Shown: one piece after another, positions 7,207 through 11,183 of the stretch
Position numbering within the stretch: the stretch's first letter is position 1
Layout: each line of letters starts with the position of its first letter
NCBI RefSeq assembly: GCF_946479605.1
Contig: NZ_CAMLGT010000119.1
Location: 1 to 11,183 of the forward strand
DNA from: an uncultured Lacibacter sp.
Lineage (GTDB): Bacteria > Bacteroidota > Bacteroidia > Chitinophagales > Chitinophagaceae
DNA length: 11,183 nt
Direction: 5' to 3'
The notes under the pieces: model-generated
What the model was told of the DNA's origin: nothing
What the model saw: only the letters and a program-made list of their open reading frames with translations
Database searches by the model: none
Program-made: the position numbers and the translations under genes

Positions 7207-7911
7207 GTGAAACTTCGTTACGTTATATTCATTATTCTAATTATCCTGTTTGCTGATCAGGGCTTGAAGATCTGGATCAAAACAACCATGGAATACCAGG
7301 ATGAAAAATATATCCTGGGCCGCTGGTTCCGCCTGTACTTTATTGAAAATGCGGGGATGGCTTATGGCTGGAAACTGGGCAACAGCGAATGGGCAAAAAT
7401 GGCGCTTACTCTTTTCCGCTTAGGCGCAGTATTGTTTGGTAGCTGGTATCTTGTAAAAATTGTAAAAGAAAAATACCACAAAGGATTTATTATTTGCGCT
7501 GCATTGATCTATGCCGGTGCAATGGGCAATTTAATTGACAGTTTGTTTTACGGAATGATCTTCGATAAAGGCATGATCTATAACGCCGCTACTGATACTT
7601 ATTTTGGCTACGATGGTTTGGCAAAAGCAACAGGCAAAGGTTATTCCTCTTTTCTTCATGGCCATGTGGTAGATATGCTGTATTTCCCCCTTATTGAAAA
7701 CAAAATGATGCCGGGCTGGGTGCCCATCTGGGGTGGCAAACCGTTTACCTTCTTCCAGGCTATTTTTAATATAGCCGATGCATCTATTTCAACAGGCGTC
7801 ATCACCATCCTTGTTTTTCAAAAAAGGTTCTTTAAACAGAGTAAGGAAGATGAAACCAATACAACTGTAGAAACCGACTCTAATGTGAGTGATGATACGC
7901 AGGTCATGTAA
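7207..7911 (+). CDS. lspA: Lipoprotein signal peptidase (signal peptidase II)
   Basis: LspA is the inner-membrane aspartyl protease that cuts signal peptides from diacylglyceryl-modified prolipoproteins. With the GTG start at 7207 the protein has 234 residues and opens with a short basic head (MKLRYV) and membrane span 1 (about 5-23). Family motifs follow in order: ADQGLKIW (16-23), FIENAGMAYG (45-54), AGAMGNLIDS (103-112, Asp111), HVVDM (153-157) and FNIADASIS (187-195, Asp191). Asp111 and Asp191 correspond to the catalytic pair. It is longer than the roughly 165-residue E. coli enzyme because of extra residues between these motifs and a polar acidic C-tail (about 211-234). The frame is open further upstream to 7072, but those codons overlap the promoter box and do not look like LspA; the first internal ATG (codon 28) would delete span 1. 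Its substrates would include lipoproteins of the gliding/T9SS apparatus if present, which is inference. Confidence 0.9.
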   Translation: MKLRYVIFIILIILFADQGLKIWIKTTMEYQDEKYILGRWFRLYFIENAGMAYGWKLGNSEWAKMALTLFRLGAVLFGSWYLVKIVKEKYHKGFIICAALIYAGAMGNLIDSLFYGMIFDKGMIYNAATDTYFGYDGLAKATGKGYSSFLHGHVVDMLYFPLIENKMMPGWVPIWGGKPFTFFQAIFNIADASISTGVITILVFQKRFFKQSKEDETNTTVETDSNVSDDTQVM

Positions 7912-7941
7912 TCATCAAACAAAATACTCAAACTATAACAG

Positions 7942-7978
7942 AAAAGAAAGCCCGGTTAAATTAACCGGGCTTTCTTTT
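7942..7978. terminator. Bidirectional intrinsic terminator between lspA and the convergent gene
   Basis: AAAAGAAAGCCCGGTTAA (7942-7959) and TTAACCGGGCTTTCTTTT (7961-7978) are perfect reverse complements, forming a stem of up to 18 bp around a GC-rich core with an AT-rich tip. A T-rich stretch follows the core on both strands, so it can terminate lspA (stop at 7911) and the minus-strand gene (stop at 8002). Confidence 0.9.
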
Positions 7979-8001
7979 TACTAGTAAATATGATTATTGG
8001 C

Positions 8002-11000
8002 TTATTGTTTCTGAATGATCTTGTTGATAGCGCCTGAAGCTGATACAACACGCAACAAGTAAGAACCTTTTGCAATATGCTGCGGCACATCAAACGAAAC
8101 AGCATTTACACCTTTGCTTACCATTACTTCCTTACGAACAATCGGATTTCCCAAAGCATCTGTTAACAGTAATTGTACTTCTTCATTACGGAAAGCATTC
8201 AACTGGAAGTTTACTTTGTTTACAAACGGGTTTACAAGATTGCTGATCTCTAATTTATTTGTACGCAATAATGTTACAGAAAGTGTATTGCTGTATTTGT
8301 TGCTGCCGGTTACTTTACCCACCATCTTTAAACGATAGTACACTTTTCCTGAAACTGCTGTCGGGTCATTAAATGTGTAGCTCACTTCTCCATCATCAGC
8401 AGCCTTGGCATTTACGTAGCCAATATAATTGAAATGTACACCATCCTTACTGCTTTCTATTTCATACCCTTTCAGGTTTTCATTCTTTGTTATCCAGGTA
8501 AGCACGCCTGTTTCATTGTGCAACTGCACATTAAATTTCAACAGGTCTGCGGGCAATACACTACAGCTTGTTGGATCTGCCACATTGATCACAATTACTT
8601 CGTCCGTATTAAATACAGCACATGAGTTTGATAAACCGCTTTGCGTTGTTGCTACACGTATGCGGTAGCGGTATCCATTTGTGGTTGATGAAGCAATGAT
8701 AGAAGGATAAGCAACAGTATCTCTGTACCCATTGCCCATATTGGTATAACTGAATGATTGCGGACCAGTCACTTCAGGCGCAACACCCCATGTATTACCG
8801 CCATCGGTACTTCTTTCCCATTCGTAATACTGGTACATGTTATAATACGATTCCACAAACACACGCATATCCACCTGATTGTTGGCACAAAATGTCTGGC
8901 TTGCATTTGGTGTCATTTGCAAAGTAGGCGAACAGGTTTTGAAAGAGATATCATCAATGGCCCAGTCGTTACCACCGCCACCAGGAGCATTGTTGCGGAA
9001 GGTTAATGTAAAGTTAGTAGTAGTGGCATCTGTCCGGTACACAAATGCACGTTGCACCCAACGGTTAGCCGAATCGGCTGTAGTTGACATTCTTGGAGCA
9101 CCTGCCGCCTGGTGCCTGATATCACCTGTATTATAATAATCAAGGTTGTTTACCTTAATAGCAATGTTTGGACGAACACCTGCCGTGTCATTAGCTGCAG
9201 TGGGAATATAACTTGAACCACTCCATTGTCCTCTCCCCATAGAATCCTGTCCACATTTATAGCACACATTTTTAAACCATGCAGATACTTCATAGTACGT
9301 ATTCGGGCAGGCATTGGCTACATTAAACTGGAAAGCTGTATCCATTTTATATGCAGCATTAAACACCATCATATAGCCACAAGGGTTGGTTGGACTTACT
9401 GGTAAGGTTCTATCACATGGGGGGTTGCCCATTGTTTGATCAGTTGCTCCGGTATGATCTCCGCTTATATCCCAAACACCAAAAACCCTTGATGTATCAC
9501 CCGACAATGTAGGAATTGGTGCATACCTATTTGTATGAACCCCATTCGATGCTGTATTATTCGTTATTCCGTAAAAATTATCATTAGGAGTACCATTTGT
9601 GAAAGACTTATAACCATAGTTTGTGTTTGCCGAAGGCGTTCGGTTTTGCTGGTTTGTTCCAGTTGCAGTTCCAAAAGTTCCATTAAACTCATCACCAATT
9701 ACATTCGATGCAGAAACAGCATTCGGGCAAACAGTTGGTGAGGCGTAAACCATTAAACTGTCGTTCGGAAAAGAAATTACATTGAATGCTCCGGTTGTCC
9801 GATCCCGGTAACGGAATGAGCCCCCGCCAAAATTAATTTTCGTACCCTCGACCCGATTAACTACAACCCTGTAGGTAGCCATCACTAAATAGTTATGCGC
9901 AGCAGTTTTAGGATAAGTAGGTGTAGGGCTACCCGTTGAAACAGTTACCAAGCCGCCTCTTGAAGAGCTGGCACCGGTTCCAAAATTCATCCGGATAATT
10001 GTATCAGTTCCTGCTCCGGAACCCAAAGCAAAACCTGCATCATCACCCGCAGCCTCCGTTAAAACCGAGCCATGTATTTTTCCTTCATTGGTACGCATGG
10101 CCAATGTACCTGTTTGGTATGCAAAGCCTGCTCCAGCTTTAAGCGTATCATGAAAACTTAAACTGTCAACCGGAGTTGACCCGGAAGTCCCAGAAATTGA
10201 AATGGTTGCCCGGATCTCCAATACATCGCCAACATCAATACTGCCACCACCATTACTCTTTGTTATGTTCACATAACTCTTTGCTGTTACAATGGAGAAA
10301 TTGCTTGCCGGATCTGTAACACAAAGTGTAAAGGTCCATGTACTTGTTGGTGTTGTTGTCTGATTTGAAAATATCCGTATATAATATGTCTGCCCGATTG
10401 TTAATCCAGATGTAGCTACATCAACAGATCCATTTGTATTCGAGCAATATAATTGAGAAAAAGAACCACAAGATCCTTGTAATATCTGTATTGAGCCTCT
10501 ATTGCTCCCGTTTGAAGGAATTCCTCCTTTATTAAATGTTACTGTTGGATTAGTTGATTGTGCAACAAAGCTATACCAAACATCTGCTGCACCTGTATTA
10601 CCACAACCGGAAACTGCTACTACCGGAGAAGATGCTGTTGCTCCATTTAATGTACCTGAAACAGTATTGCAAGAAGTACCGCTTGTTAACTGAATTGCAT
10701 TTACACAGGCATCATTTCCACCGCTTTGCTGTACACATATATTAAATGCATACGCTGCCGAAGAAATACCAATGGGATTGCTAGCTACAAATACACGTAT
10801 ATAATATGTAGTACCTACTGTAAGAGAGCTTACACTCAGACTTGAGCTTGCTGCGCTACAACCCAAAGATGTTAATGTACCTGAGCAAAGTCCATTTGAG
10901 CTGCTGAACATTTGAATATATGTTGAGCTACTTGAAAGCGAACTGCCCAAACTACTCAAACTCACAAGTTGCGAAGTGGCTGTAGCAACATACCTGAACC

Positions 11001-11183
11001 ATACTTCATATACTGTTCCACTTACACTGCAACCGGCTGGAATGGTACCCGTGCTGCTTGTAGCATAGTATAATGTTGAAGCAGTATTGCTACACGAGGT
11101 GGAAGATGTTAACAACGTAGATCCGCTGCAATCATCATTTGCTGGTGGTGCCACAGGATGTGTTAAACAAACATCCATCCTGT
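8002..11183 (-). CDS. Large multidomain secreted protein with T9SS sorting domain (5' end beyond window)
   Basis: The frame is open from the right edge to the TAA at 8002-8004, at least 1059 codons; the true start and signal peptide lie outside. Numbering here begins at the Met encoded at 11178. In order: the tail of a probable earlier repeat (3-9), two related Cys-containing domains (13-149 and 154-287), a beta-sandwich module resembling DUF11/adhesin stalk domains (about 296-478), a Cys-rich jelly-roll-like domain ending in DWAIDDISFKTC (about 484-749), a region about 750-870 with an Ig-like pattern, an FnIII-like domain (about 875-970), and a C-terminal type A sorting domain (about 976-1058). 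The Met at 11178 is not a credible start: no signal peptide follows it, and an in-frame Arg codon precedes it. No catalytic motif was recognised; an adhesin or surface-matrix role is the best guess. The gene is convergent with lspA and shares its terminator. Confidence 0.9.
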   Translation of the reverse strand, partial: RMDVCLTHPVAPPANDDCSGSTLLTSSTSCSNTASTLYYATSSTGTIPAGCSVSGTVYEVWFRYVATATSQLVSLSSLGSSLSSSSTYIQMFSSSNGLCSGTLTSLGCSAASSSLSVSSLTVGTTYYIRVFVASNPIGISSAAYAFNICVQQSGGNDACVNAIQLTSGTSCNTVSGTLNGATASSPVVAVSGCGNTGAADVWYSFVAQSTNPTVTFNKGGIPSNGSNRGSIQILQGSCGSFSQLYCSNTNGSVDVATSGLTIGQTYYIRIFSNQTTTPTSTWTFTLCVTDPASNFSIVTAKSYVNITKSNGGGSIDVGDVLEIRATISISGTSGSTPVDSLSFHDTLKAGAGFAYQTGTLAMRTNEGKIHGSVLTEAAGDDAGFALGSGAGTDTIIRMNFGTGASSSRGGLVTVSTGSPTPTYPKTAAHNYLVMATYRVVVNRVEGTKINFGGGSFRYRDRTTGAFNVISFPNDSLMVYASPTVCPNAVSASNVIGDEFNGTFGTATGTNQQNRTPSANTNYGYKSFTNGTPNDNFYGITNNTASNGVHTNRYAPIPTLSGDTSRVFGVWDISGDHTGATDQTMGNPPCDRTLPVSPTNPCGYMMVFNAAYKMDTAFQFNVANACPNTYYEVSAWFKNVCYKCGQDSMGRGQWSGSSYIPTAANDTAGVRPNIAIKVNNLDYYNTGDIRHQAAGAPRMSTTADSANRWVQRAFVYRTDATTTNFTLTFRNNAPGGGGNDWAIDDISFKTCSPTLQMTPNASQTFCANNQVDMRVFVESYYNMYQYYEWERSTDGGNTWGVAPEVTGPQSFSYTNMGNGYRDTVAYPSIIASSTTNGYRYRIRVATTQSGLSNSCAVFNTDEVIVINVADPTSCSVLPADLLKFNVQLHNETGVLTWITKNENLKGYEIESSKDGVHFNYIGYVNAKAADDGEVSYTFNDPTAVSGKVYYRLKMVGKVTGSNKYSNTLSVTLLRTNKLEISNLVNPFVNKVNFQLNAFRNEEVQLLLTDALGNPIVRKEVMVSKGVNAVSFDVPQHIAKGSYLLRVVSASGAINKIIQKQ
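8005..8253 (-). other. T9SS type A C-terminal sorting domain
   Basis: Residues about 976-1058 carry the usual pattern of a secretion tail: NPFVNKVNFQL, then VQLLLTDALGNPI, a Val-Ser-Lys-Gly turn, and the closing GSYLLRVV segment followed by a basic end (INKIIQKQ). Such domains direct proteins across the outer membrane by the type IX system and are normally removed or exchanged for a surface anchor. The assignment is by pattern recognition and fits the FnIII-like domain just before it. Confidence 0.85.
8269..8556 (-). other. FnIII-like domain preceding the sorting tail
   Basis: Residues about 875-970 run from LPADLLKFNVQ through LTWITKNENLKGYEIESSKD to YYRLKMVGKVTGSNKYS. This arrangement (LP..L..F, W-T, GYEIE-S-DG, YYRLK) is very common directly before T9SS sorting domains in Bacteroidota and folds as a fibronectin type III-like sandwich. 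It is a linker or spacer, not a catalytic module. Confidence 0.75.
8932..9729 (-). other. Cys-rich jelly-roll-like domain
   Basis: Residues about 484-749 include YYEVSAWFKNVC (628-639) and DWAIDDISFKTC (738-749), a pattern seen in carbohydrate-binding-like jelly rolls of Bacteroidota surface proteins. Cysteines at 484, 588, 600, 624, 639, 642 and 749 could form disulfides once exported. Ligand unknown; the fold is inferred from sequence pattern only. Confidence 0.5.
9745..10293 (-). other. DUF11-like beta-sandwich module
   Basis: Residues about 296-478 start with VTAKSYVNITKSNGGG, continue with IDVGDVLEIRATISISG and VDSLSFHDTLKAGAGF, and end near SLMVYASPTVC. The 'GDVLE..' and 'V...D.L..G..F..GT' pattern resembles the conserved-repeat (DUF11) and related adhesin stalk modules. 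The match is loose and the boundaries are approximate. Confidence 0.45.
10318..10719 (-). repeat. Repeat domain copy 2 of the large surface protein
   Basis: Residues 154-287 run from GNDACVNAIQLTSGTSC, through ADVWYSFVA and LTIGQTYYIRIF, to TLCV. The copy aligns along its whole length with copy 1 (residues 13-149): N-D-x-C at the start, a VWxxxVA strand, the LTxGxTYYIRxF segment, and a closing x-C-V. The two are diverged at protein level, so this is an old domain duplication and not a recent DNA repeat. Confidence 0.8.
10732..11142 (-). repeat. Repeat domain copy 1 of the large surface protein
   Basis: Residues 13-149 begin ANDDCSGSTLLTSSTSC, contain EVWFRYVA and LTVGTTYYIRVF, and end FNICV. 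The ANDDC-type domain is frequent in secreted Bacteroidota proteins. The middle (about 73-118) is strongly serine-rich, including SLSSLGSSLSSSSTY. Paired cysteines near both ends suggest a disulfide-closed beta domain. Confidence 0.8.

Noticed and set aside
10918..10960. Serine-codon-rich stretch as a simple DNA repeat or slippage tract
   Set aside because: The serine codons are mixed and the DNA is not a regular tandem repeat; it is low-complexity protein sequence inside a repeat domain.

Overview
The window looks like a chromosomal segment of a Bacteroidota bacterium, most likely of the Chitinophagaceae or a close relative. The grounds are gldF/gldG genes, a MurF-alanine racemase fusion, a type IX secretion system (T9SS) sorting tail on a large surface protein, few Shine-Dalgarno sequences, and TAnnTTTG-type -7 promoter boxes just ahead of start codons. 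The assignment comes from recognising families and motifs; no database search was run.

Layout. Positions 1-796 (minus) hold the first 265 codons of a secreted protein with a clear signal peptide; the gene runs off the left edge. A 229-bp divergent intergenic region (797-1025) carries candidate promoters for both directions and an 8-bp inverted repeat between them. Four plus-strand genes follow with gaps of 6, 27 and 17 bp, so they probably form one operon: gldF (ABC-2 type permease), gldG (membrane-anchored auxiliary subunit), a TerC/Alx-family membrane protein (probable metal exporter) and a murF-alr fusion (D-Ala-D-Ala adding ligase plus alanine racemase). After 143 bp comes lspA (signal peptidase II), with its own promoter-like box and probably a GTG start. 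A strong symmetrical hairpin at 7942-7978 ends lspA and also the convergent minus-strand gene. That gene (8002-11183) fills the rest of the window: a large multidomain secreted protein with a C-terminal T9SS sorting domain and its N-terminus beyond the right edge.

How the genes fit together. The theme is the cell envelope. GldF and GldG are the membrane and auxiliary parts of an ABC transporter first tied to gliding; its ATPase gldA is not in this window. MurF-Alr makes D-alanine and attaches D-Ala-D-Ala to the peptidoglycan precursor. LspA matures lipoproteins, a class that includes several Gld/T9SS components. The two flanking minus-strand genes encode exported proteins, of which the right-hand one is clearly T9SS cargo.

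Most of this is ordinary core and surface-protein content. I found no mobile element, CRISPR array, RNA gene, defence system or clearly new system. The points worth a second look are the unfinished repeat-bearing surface protein, the regulatory layout between the divergent genes, the near-leaderless promoters, and the insertions in LspA. No gene-free stretch exceeds 300 bases.
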